Assembly (NCBI RefSeq): GCF_000472705.1
Contig: NZ_KI421454.1
Span: 271,227-335,226 of the forward strand
Reading direction: 5' to 3'
Origin: Mesorhizobium erdmanii USDA 3471
Lineage (GTDB): Bacteria > Pseudomonadota > Alphaproteobacteria > Rhizobiales > Rhizobiaceae
DNA length: 64,000 bases
The position numbers and the translations under genes were made by a program. The notes beneath the pieces were generated by a model, which was given only the letters and a program-made list of their open reading frames with translations, ran no database searches and was not told where the DNA came from. This document shows, one piece after another, positions 18,004 through 27,576 of this stretch. Positions within the stretch are counted from its first letter, which is position 1. Each line of letters opens with the position of its first letter.

Positions 18004-18492
18004 ATGTTTCGACGTGCAACTTATGCCGATGCTGACGACATGGCAAAGATCTACAATCAAGCGATGAAGCCCGATACGTTTGCCCTTAGTCAAATCGCTC
18101 CTGACACTCCCAACGAACGCGTCGCATGGCTTAGGGAACATCAAGATCCCTTTCCTGCGTTCGTCTACGAGATTGAAAATAGCAAAGTGATAGGCTGGTG
18201 CTCACTGAGTCGATTTTCCGTGCGCCCTGAATATACGGACGTCGCCGAGACATCACGCTATATTGATGAGAACCATCGAGGGAAGGGACTTGGCAAGCTG
18301 ATGCTCTCGCACTTGGTTGAAGCCGCCACCAACCTTGGATTTCGACTACTAGTGTTGCGCTCATATGAAAGAAATACTCGCAGTTTAAGAAGCGCTAATC
18401 CTTTCTTCCGGCGGGTAGCGGTTCTACACGAAGCGGCATGCATTCAGGGTGAATGGCACAACGACGTATGGCTCTGGAAGAAATTGCGATGA
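18004..18492 (+). CDS. GNAT-family N-acetyltransferase (phosphinothricin-acetyltransferase-like)
   Basis: Cytoplasmic acetyltransferase, 162 residues. RRATYADADDMAKIYNQAM at the N-terminus and ENHRGKGLGKLMLSHLVEAA (about residues 90-110) identify the fold and the acetyl-CoA loop. GAGGTA lies just upstream of ATG 18004. It is divergent from the similar gene at 17202-17699 with about 300 bp between; that gap holds no recognised gene. Could detoxify an amino-acid analogue; not specific from sequence. Confidence 0.85.
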   Translation: MFRRATYADADDMAKIYNQAMKPDTFALSQIAPDTPNERVAWLREHQDPFPAFVYEIENSKVIGWCSLSRFSVRPEYTDVAETSRYIDENHRGKGLGKLMLSHLVEAATNLGFRLLVLRSYERNTRSLRSANPFFRRVAVLHEAACIQGEWHNDVWLWKKLR

Positions 18493-19150
18493 GTCGGAAT
18501 TTGCGTACGAGTGAGCCACTCCCCAATGTTTGGAGGCTTTCGGGATTTAAGCTACTCTACCCATGCCGGTCCGTTTTGGTCTTGTTCAAGTAGACCACGG
18601 CGGCGTGAGGCCGCTGATCGTTGTACGACTCAGCTACGGAGCGCCCACCGGCCAATGCGAGCTTCTTTATCCATGGCATACTTGGACAGTTTGCCAGGTC
18701 CACATTCATCAGGTGATTAGTAGAGTGACCTAGCGGTCTTCCGCTGCAGCATCTCCGGCAAGGCATCGGATCGGTGGTTGGAGGTTCCGGCGTGGCGTTC
18801 GATCGGGGCCGCCGCGCGAGCTCGATACAGCTCCGCACGTCGGCCTTCCCGCTCTTGGCGCCCTGTCGACAATGCTCTGGGAAAATGGTGGCCCATCGCA
18901 ATCGCAGAAGACGGGCGCAAGCATTGGGCTCTCACGATGCAAATCGGGGAGATGTGCATGCCGCGTCAGCCCACGACAGTTCCGTTCTCGAAGCTGAACG
19001 ACGCCATCGCAGTGCAGACGCCGCAATGGCAGGCGCTGGCCGCCGAGACGCGTCGACGAATGACGAACTGAGGTCAGTCAGATTCTCGATCACATCGAGG
19101 GCAACCGCTCTCCGGAACAGGAGGCGGTGCGTTATGCGCCCCCGATCGAG
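18493..19150. other. Decayed mobile-element DNA without intact gene
   Basis: The minus strand at about 18570-18640 reads AESYNDQRPHAAVVYL, which recalls the end of DDE transposases (YN..RPH..L.Y). The plus strand at about 18985-19070 reads LNDAIAVQTPQWQALAAET, which recalls a small protein found next to recombinases. Both matches are short, and I call only remnants of mobile DNA. Confidence 0.3.
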
Positions 19151-19440
19151 GCAAGCTCAGGTAAGGAACCAAGCCGCTCGTGAAAAAGACGCTAGCGCAG
19201 AAAACTCTAAATTCTGAGCAGTCCAGTTGTCTAGGGATCAGGGCACAGCCTGTCGCCGCGACACCGTCAGAACGCATAAGCTCCCACACGTTCGCGCAGC
19301 GCTCTCCGCCCCAATCCGGGCCTTCTCTTCGACCGACCACGCGCGCTGCCGACGACGGCCCATAATCACCTCTACTCGTCCGACAATCCCCGGCTTCATT
19401 CCTGGCTTCAAGCCAGCCATCAGGCCTGGCATTTTCATCT
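19150..19440 (-). pseudogene. IS66-family accessory (TnpA-like) remnant
   Basis: The minus strand reads GRVEVIMGRRRQRAWSVEEK followed by ARIGAES. This is the N-terminus of IS66 TnpA (VEV..G..RRR.WS.EEKARIVAES). Next come frameshifted traces of the helix-turn-helix (VSEVARRHGV region). There is no TnpB or transposase. From 19441 to 19884 I see no gene. Confidence 0.65.
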
Positions 19441-19884
19441 CTCCACCTTGTATCTACAGGAGAGAGATTTCGTGGGATTAAAGCGATTGAAGCCGGGCGG
19501 CCACCCTAAGGCGGTGCCCACCATCATCCACCTCTGCCGTCGGCGGCGAGTTTCACGTCGCCGGATCCGGCTCGCCGAACCTCCTTAGGTGTGGTGACTC
19601 CAGCAACATCATCGTCAAATGCCGCTCTCAGCGAAATCCTAAGTAGCTCCAGACGTCGGAAACAAGACTGTCACAGAAATTTAACTCAGCGAATGCGCGT
19701 TTTTAGGAGATCATGCATCCACTTCGTTAGGGTGCCGCTCGTGACAATTGCGGCACTCGGCGCCTTCCATTTGACCCTACTTCAATCACGAAGCGGGCAT
19801 TGAGCGGTCTGTTCTTCCCGGCCTTACGTGGTTGCAGGCTCCCCACCGAGAGAGTTCGTCCCTATGAGCAAGGAGATTGCTGCT

Positions 19885-21213
19885 ATGAACAAGAAATTCA
19901 CCGATACTAACAATTCGGGCCTCGCCGTTTTTGAGCGCCTTGAATCCGAGGTGCGTGGCTACATCCGCTCGTTTCCGATCCTATTTGATCGCGCGGTTGG
20001 CACTACCCTCATAGACGCAGACGGTCGAGAATATCTTGACTTCTTCGCAGGGTCAGGGGCCCTCAATTACGGTCACAACAACCCATCCTTTAGGCAACCG
20101 TTGCTGGATTACATCGAGCGCGACGGAATCGTGCACGGGCTCGACCTTGCCACCACCGCCAAGAAGGCATTTATCGAGGCCTTTGAGCGGTATATCCTGA
20201 AGCCGCGTGGTCTGACTTACAAATTGCAGTTCACAGGTCCCACTGGTACGAATGCGGTCGAGGCGGCGCTGAAGTTGGCGCGCCTAGTAACCGGCAGGGC
20301 GAATATCGTCGCATTTACCAATGCGTTCCATGGCGTTAGCGCTGGATCGTTGGCTGCGACTGGAAACAAGAAGTACCGGAGTGCCGCAGGCCACCCCCTC
20401 GCGCACGTGACGTCGTTGCCATATGATGGTTATCTCGGCCCTTCGGTGGACACGATTGATTACTTTCAGAAGCTGCTCAACGATCCTAGTAGTGGCGTCG
20501 ATAAACCTTGCGCAGTGATTCTGGAGGCAGTCCAAGGCGAAGGGGGCATCAATCCTGCCAGTTTCCAATGGCTGCAACGGCTGCGTGAGCTGACCGCAAG
20601 ACACGAGATCCTGATGATCGTCGATGACATTAAGGCGGGCGTGGGTCGCACGGGAAAGTTTTTCAGTTTTGAAGAGGCTAAGATCGTACCGGACATCGTC
20701 ACTCTGTCGAAGTCCTTGTCGGCGATCGGAACGCCGATGTCCCTCGTTCTTCTGAAGCCTGAACTGGATGTTTGGTCGCCTGGCGCGCACAGTGGTACGT
20801 TCAGGGGCAACAACCTTGCTTTCGTTACTGCTCGGGCCGCTCTAAAGACCTACTGGGCAGATACCAAGTTTGAGGACGAAATCGCTGGCAAGTCCACGAT
20901 CTTGGCTGAAGAACTCAAGTCAATCGCAAGCGATTTCCCCAACCTCGGCCTGAGTGTACGGGGCCGCGGATTGATGTACGGGCTTGTATCACAAAAACAC
21001 CATTCATTGGCGGTCCAAGTCTCTCGGGAGGCCCTGCATCGCGGCTTGGTGATCGAGACCTGTGGCGGGCGGAGCGAGGTCCTCAAGTTCCTCGTCGCAC
21101 TTACCATTACCGAGGCTGACCTGCGCCGTGGTTTATCAATCGTGCGCGAGAGCATTAGTGCGGTGCAGAGCAGTATGGAAGAAGCCCGCCATGAGGGTGA
21201 CAAGAACGTGTAA
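19885..21213 (+). CDS. Diaminobutyrate--2-oxoglutarate-type aminotransferase (EctB/DoeD-like), copy 1
   Basis: PLP-dependent class III aminotransferase, 442 residues. Family marks are GAGALNYGHNNP-type residues (here GSGALNYGHNNPSFRQPLLD), QFTGPTGTNAVEAALKLAR (PLP phosphate site), ILEAVQGEGGIN, and VTLSKSLSAIGTPMS with the Schiff-base Lys. It interconverts L-2,4-diaminobutyrate and aspartate semialdehyde in ectoine synthesis (EctB) or breakdown (DoeD). No ectA/ectC is nearby, so breakdown is favoured. ATG 19885 follows AAGGAGA; ATG 19864 is less likely. One oddity: DDIKAGVGRTG has K where the paralogue at 56098 has Q (DEIQAGIGRTG). Closely related copy at 56098. Confidence 0.88.
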   Translation: MNKKFTDTNNSGLAVFERLESEVRGYIRSFPILFDRAVGTTLIDADGREYLDFFAGSGALNYGHNNPSFRQPLLDYIERDGIVHGLDLATTAKKAFIEAFERYILKPRGLTYKLQFTGPTGTNAVEAALKLARLVTGRANIVAFTNAFHGVSAGSLAATGNKKYRSAAGHPLAHVTSLPYDGYLGPSVDTIDYFQKLLNDPSSGVDKPCAVILEAVQGEGGINPASFQWLQRLRELTARHEILMIVDDIKAGVGRTGKFFSFEEAKIVPDIVTLSKSLSAIGTPMSLVLLKPELDVWSPGAHSGTFRGNNLAFVTARAALKTYWADTKFEDEIAGKSTILAEELKSIASDFPNLGLSVRGRGLMYGLVSQKHHSLAVQVSREALHRGLVIETCGGRSEVLKFLVALTITEADLRRGLSIVRESISAVQSSMEEARHEGDKNV

Positions 21214-21440
21214 GAAGTCGGAAAGCGCCAGCAGCGAGCGCGCTCCCCGGAAGATCCCATGCGCGGTACAGGCAGGCTCGATCCGAACCTCGCGTGCCTG
21301 CCCCGTGAGGGGGGTGGGCGGCAGAAAGCGATGCCCGCTGAACGAGGCACCCGTAGGGCCGGAACAGAGTGGAGGATGCGAGCGAAGCGAGCGTTGCGGC
21401 ACGCCGCGGCGGGCCTAGAAAGGAGCGTCGCCCACGTGGG

Positions 21441-21705
21441 CGCTGGAGGGCTCCGCTGGAGCTCTGCTGGCTCATCGCAGCAGCGGGCGTTCTGTTTCCT
21501 CTGGCGAGCGCCGCGAATCCGAGCCCATCCTTTGGAGGAACGCTCCAGCTGTCGCTCTCAATTTGAAGTCGAGAAGCGGCCCGATCATGGTCAAGGTCAA
21601 ATATCTGATAGTGAGAAAAACGTTGAGACCTTCCTCGGCTTATGAGGTAGCGCAGGCCATGTCCACAGCCGCGTCGGGGCTTGTAATTGGACGCTCCAGC
21701 GGCTT
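21441..21705 (+). pseudogene. Decayed copy of the C-terminal part of the MFS protein
   Basis: In three frames the plus strand reads LEGSAGALL, LIAAAGVLFPLASAANPSP, KSRSGPIMVKVKYLI, EKNVETFLGL and SRVGACNWTLQR. These correspond in order to the end of the MFS protein at 30164-31810 (EGSAGALLLVAASGVLFPL, PRSGPIVVKVEYLI, EENVGAFLEL, TRVGARHWTLQR). Frameshifts and stops show that it is dead. The membrane part is missing. Confidence 0.8.
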
Positions 21706-21719
21706 GTTCTCCCGTGTGG

Positions 21720-21845
21720 CCGATACGCTCGTCCAGTTCCTTGTCTACTCCCATGAGGTGATGGTTGAGGCGAAGATAGTCGGTCCAGGTCGGCGTGCGG
21801 AATGTGCCCGTACGCATGGGCTTCTGAAGGTTGCGGCCTCAGTTG
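21720..21845 (-). pseudogene. Inverted terminal piece of the same decayed MFS copy
   Basis: The minus strand reads GRNLQKP...GTFRTPTWTD, then YLRLNHHLMGVDKELDERI. It matches QRNLQRP...ETFSTPTWTD, then YLRLNHRLTTADQELDKRF, directly following WTLQR in the intact MFS protein. The preceding piece (21441-21705) is on the plus strand, so this last 40-residue segment has been inverted. Confidence 0.78.
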
Positions 21846-21972
21846 ACGCTTTCGATTGAGCGGCCGACAAGCTCGGCCCGCAAACCCGATCAGTCAATCC
21901 TCCGCCATCCCCATCACTGAAGCCTGACCACCTCACATCTGGGGCAGCTCCGGCCGCGGGCCCGAATCGCGG

Positions 21973-22242
21973 GTGATTGTGGAAACAAACGAGGACCGTA
22001 CCCGAAAGCCTGCGGCATTGGCCTGGCTGTGGCTGCGCAATCAACCGGGTTCGTCGCATACCCGCTGGTTCCACGAACGCGTAATGCGCAATCAGGGGCG
22101 GCGCCTCAAAAAGACAACCATCGTCGCCCTTGCAAGGAAGCTGCTCGTGGCGCTGTGGAAATACATGACCGCGGGTGTCCTCATCGAAGGTGCCGTCATG
22201 AAGGCTGTCTGGCGAGACCACACCGACACACTCATCCCTTGA
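21973..22242 (+). pseudogene. IS110/IS1111-family transposase C-terminal fragment
   Basis: The open frame reads LAWLWLRNQPGSSHTRWFHE, then KKTTIVALARKLLVALWKYM and GVLIEGAVMK, the C-terminal end of IS110-type (IS116/IS902) transposases. The catalytic N-terminal and Ser regions are absent. From 22243 to 22691 nothing is recognised. Confidence 0.75.
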
Positions 22243-22691
22243 GGTCCGATGAGCCTCGGCGGATCCGGGAGGCGAACCGAGATCGTCAGGTCGGCAGGGC
22301 AATGAGTCCAGGTTAACGTGGTTGGAGAGCTGCCATCGTCGGTATCCCAGGTTGCGAGTTTCGCGTCCCTTGACGGATTGTTTTCCGGGCATAGCGGGTG
22401 TCCTTGATAGACGAAAAACGCTCCAAGAGGCTCTTGCGGCGCGGCGTACCAACTTCGCTTGGCTTCCTCCGAATCTGCGGAAGCCTCTTTGAACCACGCT
22501 AACTAGCGACAGACCACAAATTACACGCCGTCGTTAACCTGAACTCGTCCCTAGTCAGTTCGGTCTGGATTTGTCGAAACATTCTTTCAAGCGATCTTGC
22601 TGTGACGATTCATCCTGATCGCCGCGCGGCAAGACCGCTACACGTTTGTGGCAGGCCGCCAACGGGATGACCTGCGGTCGGTTGAGTTCAA

Positions 22692-23552
22692 TCACGGAAA
22701 GCCAAACAAGAGGGTCGCCAGCGCATAGGTGTGGGGAGACGATTCAGCATCCACTCGGGGTTCACCACGGCGCATCGCGGTGCTACCGAACGTCTCTGCG
22801 ATCCCTATCGAGTTTAGCCAGTCTGCGAGCCCGGTGTGCGGACGGAGGTCGACGCAGAGAAATGCGCCGGCGTGATGCGAAAAGAGAAAGGACAACAGGG
22901 ACCTCGCTTCAACGGTGCTGCGAGCGACGACCGGTCCTGCAACTTGTTGGCGCCCGTACGGTAACAGTGCCGCATAGCCCATGACTCTTCCGGAACTGCG
23001 CACTATGGCGAATCGCGCCTTGCTCCAAAGTGCGGAGATGAGTGCACGGCGATCAATCCCCGTCGCGCTGCGGTCAATTTCGGAGATCTGATGCAAATCG
23101 TCATCAGTCGCCCATTCGACGTCGTGCGGCGCCTGCACGGTCGCTACTACCCCCCGATGGGAATATATCGTCTCGATCTCCTGAAATCCAAGCTTGCGGT
23201 AGAGCGGCTGGCCAAGCGGCGAGGCGATCAGGCGGCATTCGCGTTGCCCCACCTTTTCAAGTGCGAGTTCCATGAGCTGAGCCCCGAGCCCCCGACCACG
23301 CATCTTTTCATCGACGATCAGGAGTGCGATAGTCGCGACTCCATCGAAGAGTTTCATGCACACCGCTCCGATAGCGTGACCCTCTTTAATGGCAACAAAG
23401 CCAAACCCTAAGCCCAGAAGCATTGCCCACTCGTCTCTGGAATGAGTCCATCCGGCCTGAATCGTTAGCCTCAGGGCGTCGTCGAGATACTCGGTTCCAA
23501 ATTCGGCAAACTGGACTTCGGCTTTCGGCATAATCAATCCGTTCGTTGGCAT
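22692..23552 (-). CDS. Two-part GNAT-family N-acetyltransferase
   Basis: Cytoplasmic acetyltransferase of about 286 residues. The N-terminal half is a classic GNAT domain with the acetyl-CoA loop DEKMRGRGLGAQLMELALEK (about 77-96) and YRKLGFQEIETIY. The C-terminal half (about 140-286) resembles the second domain seen in GNAT proteins with an Acetyltransf_18-like end. Start uncertain: ATG 23552 (AAGGA far upstream) or ATG 23531. Monocistronic between mobile-element relics. Substrate unknown. Confidence 0.75.
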   Translation of the reverse strand: MPTNGLIMPKAEVQFAEFGTEYLDDALRLTIQAGWTHSRDEWAMLLGLGFGFVAIKEGHAIGAVCMKLFDGVATIALLIVDEKMRGRGLGAQLMELALEKVGQRECRLIASPLGQPLYRKLGFQEIETIYSHRGVVATVQAPHDVEWATDDDLHQISEIDRSATGIDRRALISALWSKARFAIVRSSGRVMGYAALLPYGRQQVAGPVVARSTVEARSLLSFLFSHHAGAFLCVDLRPHTGLADWLNSIGIAETFGSTAMRRGEPRVDAESSPHTYALATLLFGFP

Positions 23553-24190
23553 GATGTAACGAGTCTTCCTTCGCATGCTCGGCGGCCCACGGGATCGGCT
23601 AGTCAGTTGGTGCGGCCCCGATCGCATCGGCTTTGCTCAAAACGATCGTTGTTGCTAGCCTTTGCACCCACAAACTCAGCCCGTTGGTGGTAACAAAGCC
23701 TTTGATCTTCGGGCATGCGGCTTTGGCGATGATAAGCGTTACTTGCCTTCTGTTGACTCGAGGCTGGCCGCTGTACCGGGGCCGAGCGTAAATCTGCATC
23801 ACCTCCAGGGATGCCTTGACCTCAGGCTTGCGGTGAACATACCTTTGTCGACGACTTGCGGTTGCAAAGATTTTGTAAATGTTTTGCTGCCGAGCGAGGT
23901 TGTAGGTCAGCCTATGGCGCCGTGGCGGGCCTGTGAACGACTGGCCTCAAGCGTGCTTTATGAAGTAAGCGTCACGAGCACCGCACGACTGTTTTTGCTT
24001 GACAGAGACAGGCGTCAGATGCCGGCCGCTTTGACTCGCTTGGGCATTAAGTACGAGCCGATGGCGACGATCGCCTTTGCAACGGCGGCGACGTCCGCGT
24101 CGTCGAGACGGGAGTTCACCCCCGTCGTGTTCCGGATCGGAGCGGATGTCGCCGGTTGCGGCATGACCGCGGAGAACGGGGCGCCAGAGT
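23553..24190. other. No recognisable gene
   Basis: Open frames on both strands here show no family motif, no good ribosome site and no conserved neighbour. The composition and position beside an IS110 fragment suggest decayed DNA. Confidence 0.4.
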
Positions 24191-24726
24191 CTATTGCGTA
24201 GCCGGTACCGGGAAGCACGGGGCCAACTGGAGCGTGTGGCGGCATGATCGCTCGTCGGTTAAGGGGGCCTGTCGCCGCTCGCCCGCCGCGGCGTCTTCGC
24301 CTTCGCGCCAGATGTTGGACGATGCGCTGTGTGCGCCTGGTGATCTGTCTTCGAGCCCAAGGGTCGCTGGATCCGGAACCCAGACCTCCGGTAGAAAGCC
24401 CGAGGCGTAGAGCTTCGCAAGGACAGTGGCGTCGATCGTGTCAGTCTTCACGTTCGCTTGCGCGATCATATGCACCTCTGCTTGGGATTGGCGATCACGA
24501 TCCGATCCACGTAGGGTGACAGCACTTCAGCGACCGTCGCGGCATTGCCGGTCGCCTCGATCACCACATGATCATCGTGGGTGAATTCCTTCCTGGCGAA
24601 CTCTTCAAGCTTGTCGCGCAGCATTTGAACGCGGGCGAGCTTAACGATTTCGCCATTAAGCAACGCCACAACCTCGGCGGCTACGCGGTGTATGTCCATG
24701 CCGATAATACGCACGGTTCCCTGCAT
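24191..24726 (-). pseudogene. IS110-family transposase N-terminal remnant
   Basis: The minus strand reads GMDIHRVAAEVVALLNGEIV, HVVIEATGNAATVAEVLSPY and RIVIANPKQ, then in another frame AQANVKTDTIDATVLAKLYA and SGFLPEVWVPDPATL. These are consecutive blocks of the IS110 DEDD N-terminal domain (first Asp in MDIH, Glu in EATGN, Asp in KTDTIDA). A frameshift splits them, and the following RRQ..RR..LV block is lost. From 24727 to 25160 I recognise nothing else. Confidence 0.85.
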
Positions 24727-25167
24727 CGTTGGTCACCAACAGGGAGCCTGCGGGCAACACGACAGATGCGGATCCGCGAGCGGCGATCGCCCAAGCTCCG
24801 ACCACGAGGAGAAGCGTGTGACGCGCGGAAGATACGATCCGGAAAAGAACCGGAGCAGTTTGAGCTCAACGAATCCGATCCAAAAGGACCTAAAAGGTCT
24901 TGTAATTGAGGCCTGCGCTGAACAGCCGCCCGAAACTAATTGATCGCCCCCCGAGATCAAGCCGCAGGCCCCGCCATGCCGGCTGTATGCGTCCCAGACC
25001 AGCGATAAGGGCTTTGATGGGAGCAAGTTCCGCGATGGGCGCGCGTCCTGCCAGCTGCTACCACGCCGGGCCTCCGCTATGGGCTGCCTGGTCGACAAGG
25101 CGAGGCGACCCGCCCGTCTAAGAGGCGAAAGCGAATGGCTGAGCTACTCGACCACCACCTTGTCGAT

Positions 25168-25179
25168 TGTCGGAAGACA
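25168..25179. promoter_or_regulatory. Dyad TGTC-GGAA-GACA upstream of AsnC/Lrp gene
   Basis: A perfect 4-bp inverted repeat around GGAA, extended by flanking matches. It lies about 90 bp upstream of the sigma-54-like element at 25256. A possible activator or repressor site, supported by symmetry and position only. Confidence 0.3.
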
Positions 25180-25255
25180 CAAACAAATTGTGCCATTACA
25201 AACGGACAGGATGGGAGGGGAACAGCCAATACATTGAAATAAAAGCGCTTTCAAA

Positions 25256-25272
25256 TTGGCATACGGCTTGCA
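25256..25272 (+). promoter_or_regulatory. Sigma-54-like -24/-12 element upstream of AsnC/Lrp gene
   Basis: TTGGCATACGGCTTGCA has GG and GC at the correct 12/24 spacing and deviates from TGGCAC-N5-TTGC at one strongly conserved base (T for C). No exact TGT-N10-ACA is found upstream. It is 196 bp from the AsnC/Lrp start codon. Confidence 0.45.
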
Positions 25273-25286
25273 CATACGGCTTGCAC
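25261..25286 (+). repeat. Perfect 13-bp tandem duplication
   Basis: ATACGGCTTGCAC occurs twice without a gap (25261-25273, 25274-25286). It duplicates the -12 half of the sigma-54-like element, so a second TTGCA box lies 13 bp downstream of the first. Confidence 0.85.
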
Positions 25287-25467
25287 TTGAATCCGCACTT
25301 TACGAAAACGCTCACATGTCAAATCTGGTCTTTTCACTGGCGAGGCCTGACCATTAATCGTCTTCCGCCAACTTGATTGATTGGTCGACTTACAGATCGC
25401 GCCCCGCACCTGTCGAATGGCGCCAGGTACGACGGTGCGGTGCCGAAACAGGAGAGAGATTTCTGGA

Positions 25468-25935
25468 ATGGGAAATGTCGATCGAATTGACCGGAAGATA
25501 CTCAATGCCGTTCAGCGCAACAACCGCCTTACCACAAAAGAATTGGGCAAACTTGCTGGCCTATCAGGCACCGCTTGTCAGCGGCGCTTACAACGACTTC
25601 GTGATGTCGGAATCATCGAAGCTGACGTAGCTATAGTTTCGCCCGAAGCCGTCGGCCGGCCAATGCTCATGCTGGTATATATCAATCTCGAACGCGATCG
25701 CACAGATATCCTTGATCGTTTCAAGCAAGCCGTTCGACGAACACCCGAGATTACGTGCGCATATAACGTGACGGGTGAAACCGATTTCGTTCTTGTAATC
25801 TCCGTAAGCGGTATGGTGGAGTACGAGGCGTTGACCCGCCGCTTTTTTTTCGAGAATGCCGATATAAAGAAATTTAGCACGATGGTCGTTATGGAACGCA
25901 CCAAGGTATCCTTTGCTGTGCCAATTGGCGAATAG
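25468..25935 (+). CDS. AsnC/Lrp-family transcriptional regulator, copy 1 (DoeX-like)
   Basis: DNA-binding regulator, 155 residues. The N-terminal winged helix-turn-helix (DRIDRKILNAVQRNNRLTTK to CQRRLQRLRDVGII) is followed by the RAM ligand-binding domain (about 70-150, VGRPMLMLVYINLERDR, DFVLVISVSGMVEYEAL). Start taken at ATG 25468 by comparison with the paralogue at 42225-42689. AsnC/Lrp proteins bind amino-acid-like effectors and often control neighbouring catabolic operons; DoeX plays that part in ectoine catabolism. It reads towards the convergent M20D gene. An RpoN-like element and a tandem repeat lie upstream. Confidence 0.9.
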   Translation: MGNVDRIDRKILNAVQRNNRLTTKELGKLAGLSGTACQRRLQRLRDVGIIEADVAIVSPEAVGRPMLMLVYINLERDRTDILDRFKQAVRRTPEITCAYNVTGETDFVLVISVSGMVEYEALTRRFFFENADIKKFSTMVVMERTKVSFAVPIGE

Positions 25936-26039
25936 GAGTCATGCCAATCACGCAGTTGTCTCGGATGCCAGGAGATTGTCTTCCCATTAGGCGGCATCAA
26001 ATCCGGTTTGCATATTGGTCCAGTAGTGGAAGACCCGAA

Positions 26040-26165
26040 TCAGGCAGCATTGGCGGTGCTCGTCAAGGAAGTAGCCATGGCGCTGCCGTTTGCCGACACC
26101 GCGGCCATGCAGCTTCACCTCCACGAGATCAGCCGCCATGTGCGCGAGGCGCACGCCGTGCTGCA
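26040..26165 (+). pseudogene. IS630-family transposase fragment
   Basis: A short open frame reads ALPFADTAAMQLHLHEISRH followed by V.EAHAVL. It matches the DDE-domain segment of rhizobial IS630 transposases (DT..MQLHLDEIS..V..GAHAVLL.DRAGWH) but ends before the second Asp motif. Just before it, TCAAATCCGGTTTGCATAT (25999-26017) resembles the start of repeat R2. No intact gene in 25936-26278. Confidence 0.6.
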
Positions 26166-26278
26166 GCTTACAAAAGCCGAGAAGGCACGCGCGAAGTATG
26201 AGCGCCAAACCAAGCTCGTTTGAAGTCCTCAACCGATAACGCTGATCAGAAAAAATCGCCGCTGCCGGCCCTAATGTT

Positions 26279-27484
26279 TTATACGATACGTGATGGTTGA
26301 GCCACCCTGAAAGTATCTTCGCCCAGTATTTTTTCGACAAGGCTTAACCAGTAGGACGTCCCGTAAGCAGCCGACTCGTCATTGAAGTCAAACGACGGAT
26401 GATGAAGTGCAGCGCTGTCTCCGTTACCACAGAACACGAAAGTGCCGGGCCGTACCTGTGACATTGTCGCAAAGTCCTCACCCAGGAGGGTCGGAGGGGT
26501 CTCCTCGATATTGTTGCCGACGATTTCCTGGGCAGCTGTGAGTGCAACTGCCGTCTGAGCCGGGCTATTGTAGACACATCCGTGGTCTGGCTCGAATTTC
26601 ACGTCAATCCTTGCTCCGCTAGCCAGGGCGACGCCGGATGCCACTTCCCGCACCCGATTCTTGATCAGTTGATGTACATCCGGGGATAAGGTGCGCAAGC
26701 TACCACGCAGCTCCACTTTTTCAGCAATGACCCTGTGGGTACCGCCGCCGTGTATTTCCTGAAACGTCATATTGGCGGCTTCGAGAGCATTTACATTCTG
26801 TGAGGTGATCTGCTGTAGCGAATTGAGAAGCTGAGCCGTCACCATAATGGCATCAATAGCCAGATGCGCCCTGCCCGGATGACCGCTGCGGCCTTCAATC
26901 CGTATTTCGATGCTGTCCGTTGCGGCCATTACAGCACCGGCCCTAATGCCGATCGTGCCAATCGGCAGTCCGGGCAATGTATGCATGCCGTAAATCTGCT
27001 CGATCTCAAACCGATCCATCAGGCGATCCTCGAGCATCGCGATAGCCCCTGCCCCAATCTCCTCAGCCGGTTGGAAGATCAACACAACAGTGCCCGCGAA
27101 ATCTCTGTCCTGCGAGAGGCACTTTGCGGCGCCAAGCAACATAGCAGTATGCCCGTCATGACCACAGGCGTGCATTACGCCTTCATGCTTCGACGCGTAG
27201 GGCAGGTTGGTCGTTTCGTGGATAGGTAATGCATCCATATCCGCACGCAGACCTATGACCTTGGTCCTACCGTCGGGTACCGCGTGGTTGCCTCTGATAA
27301 CAGCCACAACGCCGGTCTTGCCAACTCCGGTTGTCACTTCGTCGCAACCGAACGCGCGTAGCTGCTCTGCCACGAAAGTCGCGGTGCGGTTCTCCTCAAA
27401 GCCGAGTTCCGGATGGGCATGGAGGTCTCGGCGCCACTCCACGATGTCTTTTTGTATGGCGGCAACTCGGTCGAGAACTGGCAT
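26279..27484 (-). CDS. M20D-family amidohydrolase (hippurate hydrolase/N-acyl-amino-acid deacylase-like), copy 1
   Basis: Cytoplasmic zinc/manganese amidohydrolase, 401 residues. Motifs: WRRDLHAHPELGFEENRTA (N-terminus), GLRADMDALPI (catalytic Asp), HACGHDGHTAMLLGAA (ligands), IFQPAEEIGAGA (Glu-Glu pair), GMHTLPGLPIGTIG and a C-terminal LLGEDFATM. It should release an amino acid from an N-acyl conjugate. From memory the pNGR234a cluster has a related protein (y4tI). The paralogue at 35609-36781 is very similar. It runs convergent to the AsnC/Lrp gene and lies downstream of the omega-aminotransferase on the same strand. Confidence 0.92.
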   Translation of the reverse strand: MPVLDRVAAIQKDIVEWRRDLHAHPELGFEENRTATFVAEQLRAFGCDEVTTGVGKTGVVAVIRGNHAVPDGRTKVIGLRADMDALPIHETTNLPYASKHEGVMHACGHDGHTAMLLGAAKCLSQDRDFAGTVVLIFQPAEEIGAGAIAMLEDRLMDRFEIEQIYGMHTLPGLPIGTIGIRAGAVMAATDSIEIRIEGRSGHPGRAHLAIDAIMVTAQLLNSLQQITSQNVNALEAANMTFQEIHGGGTHRVIAEKVELRGSLRTLSPDVHQLIKNRVREVASGVALASGARIDVKFEPDHGCVYNSPAQTAVALTAAQEIVGNNIEETPPTLLGEDFATMSQVRPGTFVFCGNGDSAALHHPSFDFNDESAAYGTSYWLSLVEKILGEDTFRVAQPSRIV

Positions 27485-27576
27485 ATTGGTCTAACCTTCT
27501 AATAGCGATCAGCTCATGTTCCCTCGACCGGCCTGGAGCGTGCCGACCAAGGGAGATGGCGGGACCTTACAAAGCT

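Noticed and set aside
21240..21420. GC-rich stretch with repeated CGAGCGAAGCGAGCG-type bases
   Set aside because: Considered as a hairpin or regulatory RNA, but it lies next to decayed genes and no stable, conserved structure could be shown.
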